From: Dioszegia crocea
Lineage: Eukaryota > Basidiomycota > Tremellomycetes > Tremellales > Bulleribasidiaceae
Length of the DNA stretch: 64,000 nt
Reading direction: 5' to 3'
Assembly (NCBI GenBank): GCA_001600615.1
Contig: BCKK01000001.1
Location: 115,641-179,640, forward strand
Shown here: one piece after another, positions 11,540 to 23,445 of the stretch
Position numbering within the stretch: the first letter of the stretch is position 1
Layout of the letters: each line of letters starts with the position of its first letter
Translations under genes and position numbers: made by a program
Notes under the pieces: model-generated
What the model was told of the DNA's origin: nothing
What the model saw: the letters and a program-made list of their open reading frames with translations, nothing else
Databases searched by the model: none

Positions 11540-12434
11540 AAATGGAAAACGCTAGAATGGAGTGTAGCGTGGTGTGTAGTCGTTTATGAGGCTGAGTGTG
11601 CAGATGACGTTCTAGGAAGTCAGCGACGGGACATTCGACGTAAGTTGGTCAGCCTCTCCTGCAGGCCTAGTTGACCGGGAGAAGGTGTACGTAGCTCTAG
11701 AGTATACGTACCTGGATGTAGAACGTGGAGAAGAGTAATGTGAAGTAGGACGACCGGTCGATGATCGATCATGAGGGCTTACGCAGTGGCTCAGGAGGCC
11801 GCCGGTCAAGAGGTTGGTCACCGTCAAAGGGCGAAGATGAAAGGACGACACGGCCCGGACCCTGTCACCACCTTGGAGTGCAGTACGTGTGATCACTGAT
11901 AGATTTAAGGCGGATGTGCTCAAAGCTCATGTGTAGTGATGCTCATATGTAAAACTCTATCATTCCGGGGCCTCAAGGAAGAATCCGGTAGTCTGCGCCC
12001 CCACGATGTCACTAGGCGCAACTCCGCAAACTTCAAGCTTAAGGTGGCAAAATGAGCTTCTGCTTTGCCTCGCGTACTGGATGTCTATATCTGAGGCAAA
12101 TGTAGTGTGCAGGGTCCCCAAAAGTGAGGCAAAAGTGAGGCAAAAGTGAGGCAAAAGGAAGGGCAGACATAGCTCGATGGCAACACAATCCCCTGCAGCT
12201 GCATTCCAAGGTTGCCAACTTGCCACATTTGCCACCCGCACTCAGGCGCCACTCTCAACGTGACTGTACTCGACGTAGTTCCGGGGCACTTTGTAACTCA
12301 AGTCAACAAATATTATATCTCCCATACAGAGTAACACTACCATCAACGCCCTCATTCTAACTTCCTACTCATGAGCTCTGACATCCCCAGAAATAGTCTG
12401 GCGATATGATTACTGTCAAAAAACATCCGAAGAA
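11540..12434. other. Intergenic region
   Basis: Holds the presumed leader of the broken gene and the promoter of the next gene. No supported coding frame. It contains the short tandem repeat listed separately. Confidence 0.35.
12120..12152. repeat. Tandem repeat, 11-bp unit AAAAGTGAGGC x3
   Basis: Three perfect copies end to end, followed by a partial AAAAG. A related TGAGGCAAA lies about 30 bp upstream. Probably a simple microsatellite. Confidence 0.9.
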
Positions 12435-14609
12435 ATGGCCCCCAAACGACGCACAGGCCGTAGACCTCCAACACAATCCCAAGCTTCTCAATCTCAAACC
12501 CAATCCCAAAATCAAACGCAGACGCACTCCCAGCGTACCCCGCATTCTCATTCAAAGACAAACCCTACACAGGATGACTCTTCATGCTGGGTAGCGACGC
12601 TCCCGCCTCAGGTCCGAATCACAGTCGCCATTCTTCCCGAGGATCTGCCTTTCGACCCGGTCTTAGCGGATAGGGCACAACAAGCAGGAGAAGAGGCCGC
12701 TGCGGATGCATGGTTGAAGAGAGAGGACGAAGATGGGAGAATTGAAGTGAAGTGGGATGAAAAGGGGAGGAAGAGGCGGAAAGTATGGATAGGGCCTGGA
12801 GGCGTTGCGAAAGAACCGACGAGGAATGATGTGGTTGAGACGGAAGAGGCACCTGCGTGGTATACCGCCACCTTATCTCATCCTTGCATGTGTAAGATAT
12901 CTCCCTGATGAAGATACGGGTATATAAGCTGATAAGATAGGTCAACTGCCAAAGTGGAAAAATGCCCATCAGCCGCGCTTCCCCCCTCCACTCGCCTCCA
13001 AATTACGTGTCTTGCCTTTACATGACGACCCCTCTGAACGCCCAGTCCCCTCACATCAACTTCCTGACTGGGACAACTTCCGACTAGGTGCCAAAGAGTG
13101 CATGGCGGATCTGGAACCTGGTCTGGATCAGCTCAAGGAGTTTGAGCCGGCGTGGCGGAGCGCAGATGGGGGTTGGGGTCGGGGTTGGGGTTGCGAAGAG
13201 GTGATACCACCAGCTCAGGCAGGGCCGAGTGGGGTACAAAGGGATAGCAACGGGATGATTGTGGGTGGCGAGGTGTTAGGCGGTGGTGTGCTACGGGCAA
13301 GGACTGGTGTGCCGATAGGGCTGGACCGGAGTGAATGGTGGAAGGAGTTCGAGAGTCCGGCAGGGGAGAAGCGGAAGGGGAAAGCTAAGAGTCCCTCTAA
13401 GGGCAAGGGAAAGGAGAGGGGTGGGGAGTCTGAGAAAGAGAAGAGCAAGAGTAAGGGTCAGAGTCAAGCACCCCAGCCGATCACGACTGTCTTTCGACCA
13501 CCTCTTCTACCTACTCGCGCTGGTCCAAAATCGGCCAGTAGCCCAAATTCCAAGGCTACTGCACCACCACTGGAATCGTCGAAACTTCCATCGCCAGTCA
13601 AGGTGGCAGAGGTGGGAGTGGCGGGGGCGCCGGCTGTCGAGGCGGTGGATTGGCATGCGGAAAGTAAGCGAAGAAAGCAGGTATGGCGAAGGATGATAGA
13701 GGCGGATGACAGTTATGGACAGATATGGAATGTGATTGAGAAGGTGAGTAACATGGGCTGCATAGTTGGTCTTGAGCTGATCATAAGCCACACTCCTATC
13801 CCGCCCGCTTCGCCCATCCTCCTCCGCCTCAATCTCAACCTTCAGTCAGACCTCGAGATTTCGTCCTTCCTAGCGCACTCTCCCTTCCCCACCCCTACCA
13901 CCCATCTCTACCACATTACATCAAAAAGCATCCCTACGCCCGCGTTTATTGGCTTATACCGATAAATGGGCCTGTCCACATCCCAGGCGTAAACCAACTT
14001 CCACCATCAAAATCTATCACACCACCTACATTTTCACCATCCACCGCTTCCCTTACTACGGCCCAGCCTTTCGTCCAACCCAACACTCGGCCCTTCCCCT
14101 TACTCTGGACACCATCCCTCTTGACTCACTTCATGTCTCTACTCGTCGCGCTCTACTCGGATCCAACTCAGCAATTGGGTGCATTGAGCATCCGCCTCAG
14201 CGGACCGAAACCGGATGCCTATATCGACCTCCCTTCCCCTGTGCCACTATCGTCACATATGCAAGTGCCGACTCGACCGCTGGAAGGTGTTCAGCTGCCT
14301 GTTCGGCCAGAGTGCGGCGATCATATTCGGATATACGTCGATGCGAAGCATGCGCTGGCGTTGCGGAACTGGCTACAGAATGTTGATGTACCCTGGAGTG
14401 AAATGGGGGATCATGGGACGCGGCACGCGCACGAGCGAGCACGGACGGGGAGTACGTCTTCATTAGGTCCGACGTCGTCGGGGTTACTGGATACGCAGAA
14501 TCAGGGACCGGTGGGAACCAGTCAGTGGAAGTCGACGGGGTTGAAGGTGTTCAATAGGGTCAGGCTGGTTTTGGTCGGAGAGAGGGGGGAAGCTTTGGTG
14601 CTTGCTTGA
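12435..14609 (+). CDS. Uncharacterised large protein
   Basis: Seen: three exons (12435-12891, 12941-13743, 13788-14609), 693 aa. The N-terminus is basic with a Gln/Ser/Thr low-complexity run. A folded-looking stretch follows (WVATLPPQVRITVAILPED...), then a Glu/Lys-rich region, a WGRGWG motif, a highly charged Lys/Ser linker, and a proline-rich segment. A C-terminal folded part has LLTHFMSLLVALYSD and HIRIYVDAKHALALRNWL. No catalytic motif or membrane segment. Lys/Arg clusters (RKRRKV, KGKGKE) suggest a nuclear protein, which is inference. Codon usage and splice signals match its neighbours. Confidence 0.75.
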
Positions 14610-14733
14610 TACAGGGATAGGGTTGTTACATCTGATCGCTTGAATGTAACAATCTTGCTGAGTCATTGATGCTTCCCATGAAGAGTCACCTGTACATCTA
14701 GTCTACAACCTGTATTTCTCTCGGCGGTCATAT

Positions 14734-16259
14734 TCACATCTGCAGTATATCCCTGGCTGTCTTTCCTCGCATTTGACCCTGGATTTTGCTCCTCCCACCT
14801 GCAAGTCCACCCGACCTCACACCGCCATCTAGTACAAACTCCTCGGCATCCAACATCCCCCTCCGTTCCTCGAGCCCTTCAGCAGGAACGACGATAGGCG
14901 TCATATACCCCATAGGGCGCATTACGTCGGGAGACGAGAAAGCCAAGAGCAAATTCGCCGCTTCTTCCTGCTCCTTACTCGTCCGCCTTTGCCTCCGGGA
15001 GTTCTCTGCTTCCGCATGGGGATTTCTGGTGGATAGAGCGTCTGCGGGTGATGGATTCAGGATGGTATTATCTAGGGTCAACGCTCCTCCAAAGAGCGCC
15101 ATGCCCTGAAGGGGTGCAAGGAAGGGACTAGGTTCGGGTGGACCGGACGAGCTAGCTGATGTGGAGTGAGAGTAGCTGAGGAATGGGGATGTAGGCGAGG
15201 GCGTTGGGAACGGGAGGTAGAGTGTGGGGTTGTATGCCTGATTTGAGGCTGGGGCGGGGCGGGAAGAGGGAGGGGCGGAAGGACGATCAGGAACGGAAGC
15301 GAGGAGAGCGGTGATTGACGGGGCTGATTTTTGGGGTGGGGGTGAATGTGAGGATGGTGAGGAGTGTGAAGAGTGAGAAGCGGGAACAGGACGAGAGGCA
15401 ATGGCGAAAGCTGGAGGTAGATTTGACTCGGCGTCTGTCTCGTTTGGATCTGGACTTTGGGAAGGGGTAGGAGGGGAGATAGAGTGGCGCGGTGCGGGTG
15501 GGGGCGAGATGGGTGATGGTTTTTTAGAAGTTGCTGTTGATTTGGATTTGGTCCGGCTGGATGAGGAAGCGGATGACGATGATCCAATACCGCCTGATCC
15601 TGCTTTAGAAGCTCGGGCTTCCAAATCTGCAATTTGCGCTTTGAGCTCTTTCATGTGAATCACCGTCCGTTCCAGTACCTATTGGATCAGCTTTTGCCAT
15701 GGCCCATGTCCAGTTATCGACTCACTTCCAGCTTGAACTCTCCGCCTTTCCCACCCTCTGCATCTCCTAGACCAGGAACCATATCCCTCAATTCCCCTAG
15801 CGCATGATTAATCTTCTCCCTCCGCCTTCGCTCAATAAGACTGTGATTCGCCTTTCGTAATGCCTCCCTACTCATTCCCCTCCCAGCCGTCGATGTGGAG
15901 CTTCCTCCCCTCGCACTACTTCCGCCAGCTTGAGCTCCACTGGCCCCCTTTGAGCGCTTTGAAGCTGATCGCACAGGCGGATGAGTGATGGGTTCGTACT
16001 CTCCATCTTTGTCCGCTGATCCTTCCGACGCGGATGGTGAAGAGGGTACAGGAGAATCTTTGGCCCGCGCAGGTGCAAGCTTGCGTTTTCGAGAGGGTAG
16101 AGTGCTGGATGGTGGTGGCATGTCGGTAGGTGGTGGATGCGAGCGATGAGGAAGAGGGAGTTGAGCCGGTAGGGTTGCAAGTCGTGATGGGCCGGCGGGA
16201 CTGGAAGGATAGTTGGCAGATGTGGGAGTGGGGTGGACCAGACCAGCCATCGCTATCAT
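14734..16259 (-). CDS. bHLH transcription factor
   Basis: Seen: two exons (16259-15726, 15678-14734), 492 aa. The bHLH spans the intron: basic region and helix 1 REALRKANHSLIERRRREK then INHALGELRDM, a Gly-rich loop, and helix 2 FKLEVLERTVIHMKELKAQ. The basic region keeps His, Glu and Arg at the E-box contact positions (HxxxExxRR), so CACGTG-type binding is expected. The rest is Ser/Pro-rich and disordered, with a short conserved-looking AANLLLAFSSPDVMRP near the C-terminus and a terminal TARDIL motif. It resembles fungal INO/NUC-type regulators, but the target pathway cannot be read from sequence. A 5'-UTR intron (GTTAGT...GTGTCAG) probably precedes the start. Confidence 0.87.
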
Positions 16260-16801
16260 ATGCTGCTCGTGTGAGCTCGCTGACACGGGCACGAGACCAA
16301 AGGACTAACCTTAGCGTTTCGAGCGTGAACGTGCGTGCGTTGTCTTCGGTATTTTAGTCGGATCTTGGTGAAATGCTGGAACAGCGTACTCTGGAGATGG
16401 ACGATGACAATACAATCTCGCACTGCCGGGCTAGTTTATGCTCATGTAGAGGAGACGGTGATGGTGAAAGGACGAGCAGAGTTGTGTGATGCCAAACGTG
16501 ATGAAATGACTCTCCCGCTCGAGCGTCTTTGCTGTTTCGAAATTTCTATAGCTAGATCTAGGTCGCGTGCGTCTTCTTCAGCATGGTCCTGTGCGCCACA
16601 GCTGGATCTCCACGATGCTTGAGATTGAATGAGGATGAACGTGTCCAGTGAGGTTTATCTCACGCACGTTCGCTGCGGGGACGGCTTCGAGTCAGGTCCG
16701 TGCGCGTGTTTCATCTTTGGCTTGGGTGGGCTTGGGTTGTCTCGACTCTGAGTCTCTGGTCTCATCGAGCCAATGTTACCCCTGTACAGTCTACTTATTA
16801 T
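16260..16801. other. Region between the bHLH gene and the methyltransferase 3' end
   Basis: Contains the likely 5' leader of the bHLH gene, with a probable intron near 16275-16311. I see no coding frame. Confidence 0.4.
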
Positions 16802-18542
16802 CTAGCTAGGTCTCCGCTTCGTAGCTGTCCAAAAAGCAGCCTGTGATAGATCAGCATGCGAGATCATGGCCAAGGTGGAAACTCCAAGAAGCGAGATAAT
16901 GGTGACTTACGTTATACTCGTGCCGCAGCATAGTATCTGGCATGCCCGTGTATGTCGTCCTAACCATACGCTCCTCCTAGACATATCAGCTGATGAAGGG
17001 TGGAAATATACTCGATAGTGGACTTACGTGTATCTCAAATCCCACTGATCGCGCTAGCGTCTTGACTTCGTCCAAACTCAGCTCGATCGAACCTTCGCCA
17101 TTCGATGAGGATGTTGGCGAGTTTTCGAAATGCCACAGAAGAGGTCCTGACCATCAGCGACTTGATCGGAAAGATCTAAGGAGAAGAAGGAGAAGAGCTC
17201 ACCGATGTTGATCCATATCCCATCATCTTCTAGGAGATCATGTATAATACGCAGGAATCTCAGGATATTTCGAGCCTGTCATCATCAGTGAGAAATTTCA
17301 AAGTGCCATAGTGGACCAAAACTCACGCAGTCTATGAAGAAACAAGTAACGACTGCTCCCCATTGACCCTTTTGCTTCTCTTCCATGCCTTCCGACTCAT
17401 CTCCCCCGTAGATGTCCTCAAAATCACCAGCGACAAGGCTGAATGCTCCTCCCTGACCTTGGCCGAGCACATCTGCCGGGCAAATATCGGGGATCTTGAC
17501 GCTTCTGAGGAGGTTTGATGTAGATAGATGGTTTGAGAAGGAGTGTAGGTAGGGGTAGATCGTGTGTGATTTGGCGTGAGTAGTTCTGGATTCTCAGCAT
17601 CGACATCTGGAAACGGGGAGAGGTGCTGGACTCACTGATTCAGAACCCAATGCGAAGCCAGGAGCATATATGTACTGAACTCATTTCCTTGAGCAGCAAA
17701 GCCTGTCCATATCAGCTTATACGACGGACTTTCCAGGGCCAGATAACCGAAGCTCACCTTTTGCTGCTACTTCCATTGTCAGCCGCCCGAGCCCACATCC
17801 AGGTACAAGCACCTTGATCTCTCCTCTCTCCCTCTTCCTCGTACTTGACCCATTACCCGCCTCGGCCGTATCCTCATTCCCATCCGACCTGCCATCCCTT
17901 CGATCGGGGAAATGTCGCTCTAGCGCTTCTAGGCAAGGAGCATAGCACGCCTCCCTCTCCCCAGCTCCTTCTTCCGACCAATCCCGGACGAATGAACGGA
18001 GTGTCGAGCGTACTTTGTCCTGGACTGAGTGACGCGCCCTATCTGAGGGTTTGGGAAGGGCGGTGCTGAGTCCAGCCGCTGTGGCTGAGTGAGAGTGGTC
18101 GGCGTGATCGCTGACGTGACTGCGACTATGACCCTGGCGATGAGAGTGATCGTGTGATCCTTCGCCGTTGTGATGATCGTGCCCGTGCCCATCACCCTCA
18201 GCGATCATCTCAGCAAAGAGCGGATCTGCAATCATTTCTTCCAGAAATTCCGCATTCCTACGAAATCAGCACAGCCTCCTAAAAAGCTAAGACATACCTT
18301 CTTATACCCTCATCAACATCTTCAAGTTTCTGCCTATACCCTACAGTCTCCAAAACCGTCCGACTCTCTTTGAGTAAAGCGAGAAATGCCATCCGGCGAG
18401 CATGATTCGCCGAGAGCTATACCTCATAATCAGCCCCGGCAGCCAGAGCTGGGACAACGGGGCTTACATGATATTGCATATACCCGTCAAATGCCTTGAT
18501 TACGGAGCGCCAGTGCGCTTGTTCTTCTGGAGAGTCTGACAT
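16802..18542 (-). CDS. Carnosine N-methyltransferase-like SAM methyltransferase with a His-rich insert
   Basis: Seen: nine exons (18542-18468, 18416-18298, 18257-17758, 17702-17636, 17585-17327, 17275-17203, 17146-17028, 16976-16911, 16840-16802), 438 aa. The N-terminus EEQAHWRSVIKAFDGYMQYH matches the family start. The SAM site is VLVPGCGLGRL. Family landmarks follow in order: QGNEFSTYMLLASHWVLN, HTIYPYLHSFSNH, FSLVAGDF, FFIDCARNI, DDGIWINIGPLLWHF, and the FEI...EERMVRT end. Known: this N2227/UPF0586 family methylates a histidine imidazole (carnosine in animals). Odd: residues about 88-121 hold a dozen histidines in HGHDHH/HDHSH repeats, between the helical N-terminus and the Rossmann fold. 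This may bind metal (inference). Confidence 0.88.
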
Positions 18543-18730
18543 GGGTCGTAGTTGCAGAATGGCAAAGGTGAACGAAGAGATGTACCATCGCACTGCGCAC
18601 TATCAGCTGTTTCCGACGGAAAGAATCCAGATTTGGCCCGTGCCTGAATTGAGCACCCGGATGATTACCACATACCTTACCTCTACGTCCTACATACTTC
18701 ATCTAATTGGTATCAGGCCCCTTCCTCACT

Positions 18731-20848
18731 ATGACCTCCACTCCTACCGCAAGCGATCCTCTGATAGTGCTCGGCTAATCCGTCTTCTTCCACATCACCG
18801 AATACCTCCCTTACCTCGCCCTCGCCAGAATCCCTCGAGTCAGCAAATCCTGGCGAGACTTCTCGGCCGCCAATGAATCTGGGATCTGGCGATCTGCAAG
18901 TCGTCGATTTGGCCTGGATCTGGAGCAAGAGGCCGAACTCAGGCAGAAGGAAAGGGACGCCACTGCTTCTGTGCCCGACGAGCAGAGATCGGAGAAGGAG
19001 GCGAGAGTGGATTGGAGGGAGGTCGGGAAGGAATTGGTCATACCGGAAGTCAACTGGACTAGGGGCAGATGGGCCAACAATCTCTTGGAAGGCAGAGACT
19101 ATGCAGGACTGAACAGCATCGACCATTTTTCAATTGACGAAGAAGAGGAGACTTGCCTGGTGGCTGCCCCACACGGAGGTAGGCCGCGCATATCCCCGCC
19201 TTGAGCCATGGCTAACTATCCAGATGGACTGGACGTTGTAGACCTCACAACTTGCGAAAGACTTTTCCACATGTCCTCTACCTGCCCAGGATTGTTTATG
19301 GAGTTCTGCAAGGGCTTCGTTGTCTATCGGAGATACCCAAGTGGGTTGCGGCGTTTCTAATGGGGTCACTATAGCTGACCTTTATAGATGACTTCCTTTT
19401 TCGGGTTCTCCGCACTCGCTCAGCCATCGCTCGCTCAAAACATCCTTGGTCTCTGGCAAAGAAACTCCCTGAAGAAGTGACTTATTCCGACCCCAATGTC
19501 AGTGGAGATTGGCACCCTGAATCCGTCCTGCGACCCGAATTTGCAGACCCCGAATATCTCGATCCTCCTCCGGCCACCCCTCGCGGCTATCTCGCATACT
19601 ATCGAGAGTATATAATGGCCATCGACTGTGGGCCGAGTTGTCTTAGGATGCTCCGCAAGGGGTCGAGCGAGGAGCGGGTGATTTTGGGGATTGCAGCGGA
19701 GGACAAAATGTACTTTTGGGATCTGGAGGATGCATCAGAGATCCCTGAGACACTGCTGTATCCCAGAGGTCACCAAGCTATGCCGGAGGTGAGTAAACTT
19801 GCGGTTTTTTGTCTTGCTCGTTCCGCTCACAGATTCGCTCATCAGCATTGCAGCACCTAGACTTCAACGATGATCTCATCTTTCTCAGTGAACACAAAGC
19901 ACTGCGTGTACTGTCTCACCATACAGGAAGGCTCATCTTATCTTATCCCCCCGCGATCCCACCGAAGTACCCCATTTACGCACAGGTGTACGAAGCCGAA
20001 CCAATCGAAGAGGAACACGATCCCAATGAGGTCATTGACATCACGGACGACGAAGATGGCTTTACGAGCGGGTCTGTTGACCTCATCGATCGGGAGAAGG
20101 GCCGGGTATTGGATGTTCAAGGGCACAGCGCCGGTGAGTCGGGATATGCGGCCATAATGTCGAATATCCAGGGTCGATGGGCGTTCTCTGTGCCGAAGCA
20201 AAAGGGCAAAGACTGGTACGTGAGCAATCTTTATCGGGGCTTAAGGGTATACAGCACAGAATACCAAGGCTTCTTATCGTGAGCTTATCTGACCAACCTG
20301 CTCGGCACAATGCGTGTCGAGGCTGACATAATTACAGTTGCGACTCTTCCACTGCAAACCTCATCTGCGCACACAACACCGGCCAACTCTTCATCACTCG
20401 AGACTATCGTGCCATACTCGCTCTTCGTAGTCCAGGCGAGAGGGCTCGTCAATGGGCTCTTCAGACGGTAGTCTTGAACCTCGCACTCGGTATCCAGCAC
20501 GTCTGTGTATATGGGAATCGGATCGCCATTGGATCAAGCAAATCCGTCTTCTTCTTCGACATCAACAAGCTTCCTCCTCTTCCTTCGCCTGTTGCCTCCT
20601 CGAAACGCCTCTCCAGGCCGAAAAAGGGCCAACCCAAAGCCGCTCCCGAAACAACGTTCGATTCCGAATCGACCAAGCTACGCATATACGCCGTGCTTCC
20701 GGCGAAACCTCACACCACGGAGGTCCTGGGCTCACCCAAGATGTATCTAGATACTATGCTCATGACGTGTTTTGAGTATGATGGCGTGGGCATGGGACGA
20801 GGTCTCAGAGAGTTGGATTTTGGGGGATATGGCGGGGTCGAGGTGTAG
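18731..20848 (+). pseudogene. F-box protein gene, copy 1, with a premature TAA
   Basis: Seen: the five-exon structure of the downstream copy (18731-19178, 19224-19340, 19388-19788, 19854-20278, 20338-20848), 634 codons. Codon 16 (18776-18778) is TAA where copy 2 has TCA. On both sides the two copies align: DPLIVLG-stop-SVFFHITEYLPYLAL against DPLLVLGSSLLFNICEHLPYRAL. The F-box and everything after it stay open and splice correctly, and there is no in-frame ATG before the end of exon 1. Either a very recent nonsense mutation, a sequencing error, or an unrecognised upstream start with splicing past the stop. If functional, it would be a substrate adaptor of SCF ubiquitin ligase. Confidence 0.75.
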
Positions 20849-21090
20849 ATTCGCTCGGAAGTCTAGGAGTGGAGTAGGGAATTTTTCTACGAAGTATATA
20901 CATCTGGCTCAGCAGCGCCCTATGTAGTAGCCGAGTATCTACCGCCGCTCCAGCTCTTCGTTCATGATGGGTATACTGGCTGGCGCTCCAACGCTCTTAC
21001 ATTGGCTCGTGCCTGAAAATATCTTCATTCCTCCCCGGCGCGTCCGAGATTCAGCGTTTCGTCGATTCATCATCCATCAATCTCGTCCGC

Positions 21091-23200
21091 ATGACAGCAG
21101 CAGGTGTCATGACCTCATCCTCACTCTCGACTGATCCTTTGCTGGTTCTAGGATCATCGCTGCTCTTCAACATCTGCGAACACCTCCCATACCGCGCTTT
21201 GACGCGTCTCCCTTCCGTCTGCAAATCATGGCGAGACTTCGCGACCTCCAACCAATCAGGCATATGGAGATCAGCCAGTCGTCGCTTTGGCCTAAGCTCG
21301 CAGCGTATCGAAAAGCTCAGAGAGCAGGAGAGAGATGCCCACCTGGCTCAAAGCTCGGATCAGGAAGCAGCTGTAGAACAGGCGGGACTGGTGGACTGGA
21401 GGGAAGTTTGCAAGGAGCTCGTCATGCCAGATATCAACTTTACGAATGGGAGTTTCGAGAATCAATTCTTGAAAACGGGGAATCATAGTACTGTCCAGAG
21501 TTTCGTGGTGGATGAAGAGGACCAGACGTGTATAACTATCTGTCAAAGAGGTGAGTTTGGCTGAGGTGTGTGTGATTGCTGCTTTGCTGATCCTGTCAGG
21601 CGGCATCGAAGTGCTCGATCTCCACACTTCGGAATTTCTCTTTCACATGAAATGGGTATGCCCTGGAGGGATTCTAGAGGTCTGTAAAGGCTACGTTCTG
21701 CTTCGAAGACATTCGGGTATGTTCGATATCTGATTAAAGTTTTGCAAACCTAACTAATGACCTCAGACGACTTCTGTTTCCACATCTTTCGCACACGATC
21801 AGCTATCGCCCGCTCGAAGTATCCCTATTCGCCAGAAGAGAACATCGTCGCTGAAACGAGAACAGCCGAACTCTTCGCGGATCCTGACTGGGAACCAAAG
21901 TCTACACTTCGTCCCGCTCATTACGATCCTGACGGTGTGAATCAACAGCGACCGCCTCCCATAGGGCGTGGATGTTTGAGTTTCTATCGGAACATCATCA
22001 TGGAGAGCGAGTCTGGGGTATGTCGGATGAGGACGTTAAATGAAGGGACAGAGGAGGAACGGGTTGTTTTGGCGATTGCGACTAAGAGAGGAATCTATCT
22101 TCATGATTTGGATAATCCTGATCAGGCGCCTGAGGTTTTTGAGTATCCCAAGGGTGTATCGAGACTTGTCGTGAGTTTCTGATCCTAGTCTCGTGATTCA
22201 TTGTCGACATGAGGCCATTTGCTAATGACACAGTGCCTTGACTTCAACGACGATTTCATTCTTCTTTGCGGACCCTCCCAAATCCACATCATTTCCCGTT
22301 CCACTCGAGAATGCGTACTATCCTTCCCGCCTACCGAAAGGCCAGGAAGACTGCTATGTGCCGTAGCCTATAGTGTCAATGACAGGCATTACACTCCCGA
22401 ATCTGCGGACGAAGACCAGGACGATTGGGGAAGGGACACACCACAGCTGAGCCGGAAGCTGGTAGCTGAGGGATTCAGGAGGGAGAATGTGATATGGGAG
22501 AATATGATGTTTGAGCTTTGGGTCCGATGGAAACGCGGGGAAGAAACGGCATACAGATCTGCTACTGGGTTTTTGGCGTGAGTCGGATTGACCTCAATCG
22601 GTCGCTTATCTCGCTGACTTTCACTTCAGATGCCATTTCTCCCACACCGATCTCATCTGCGCGCATGACAAGGGCCACCTCATCATCGTTCGAGACTTTG
22701 CGGCGGTACTCTCTATTCCCGAACCGGATATACGGGCGCAGAGGTTAGAAGAGCATACCATCATCCTCGACCTCGGCACCTGTATTCGACACCTGTCAGT
22801 ACACGGTACACACGTCGCCATCGATACAGGGACCAGACCTTCAAAGCGGACAGTCTTCTTCGACACCAATGCACTCCCCTCTTTACCTTTATCTCCACTC
22901 GCACCATCCTCCGGTGCAGAGGTAGACGAATACGACTGGTCCACTTATGCCGATGCGCCATCTTTCACGATCCGCATGGTCCTTCCGGTTGACCCCTGTA
23001 TGGAGGAGATGTTGGGCGAGGTTCAGGTGTACTCGACGGGAATGTACTCTACGTATCGGGCGTTTGGGTCCGCTCCCGAGCAACTCAATGTCTCTCAACG
23101 CGTCAGGAGGTTGAATTTTGGGTCTGACGTTGGACTGAGAGGAGAGACTGGGGCAGATGAAGATTGGAATAGCGAGAGTTCTACTTTAGAGCATTGGTGA
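21091..23200 (+). CDS. F-box protein, copy 2
   Basis: Seen: five exons (21091-21550, 21600-21716, 21767-22170, 22234-22577, 22630-23200), 631 aa. The F-box is at about residues 20-55 (LFNICEHLPYRALTRLPSVC, KSWRDF). The long C-terminal part has recurrent patterns such as CLDFNDDFILLCG, HTDLICAHDKGHLIIVRDF and TRPSKRTVFFDTN, suggesting a beta-propeller-like substrate domain (inference). An ATG at 21109 (MTSSSLSTDP) aligns with the start of copy 1 and is an equally good start. The same intron phases and positions in both copies show tandem duplication of one gene. Known role of the fold: adaptor in SCF complexes. Substrate unknown. Confidence 0.85.
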
Positions 23201-23445
23201 AGGGACTTGTAATACTTCTGGCTGTATTTCTGTGACGTCCATGTACAAAGCTTTCTTCTGTTCTTGGCCATGAAGACGGTGGAAGGTTACCGCAGCGGCA
23301 GCTTGCAGCAAGGTCTTTCTGAAACTTGGCCGTGCCTAGAAAATCGAAACCCACTTGCAACTTGACAATCATCCATCCACCTCTCTCCTCAAGCTCCATT
23401 TACCGCCGGCCTGTCCCCCTATATCGTTCCTCTCCTCTCCATCGA

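Noticed and set aside
15078..15632. His/Pro/Leu-rich frame inside the bHLH gene
   Set aside because: Alternate-frame shadow of the Ser/Pro-rich C-terminus of the bHLH protein.
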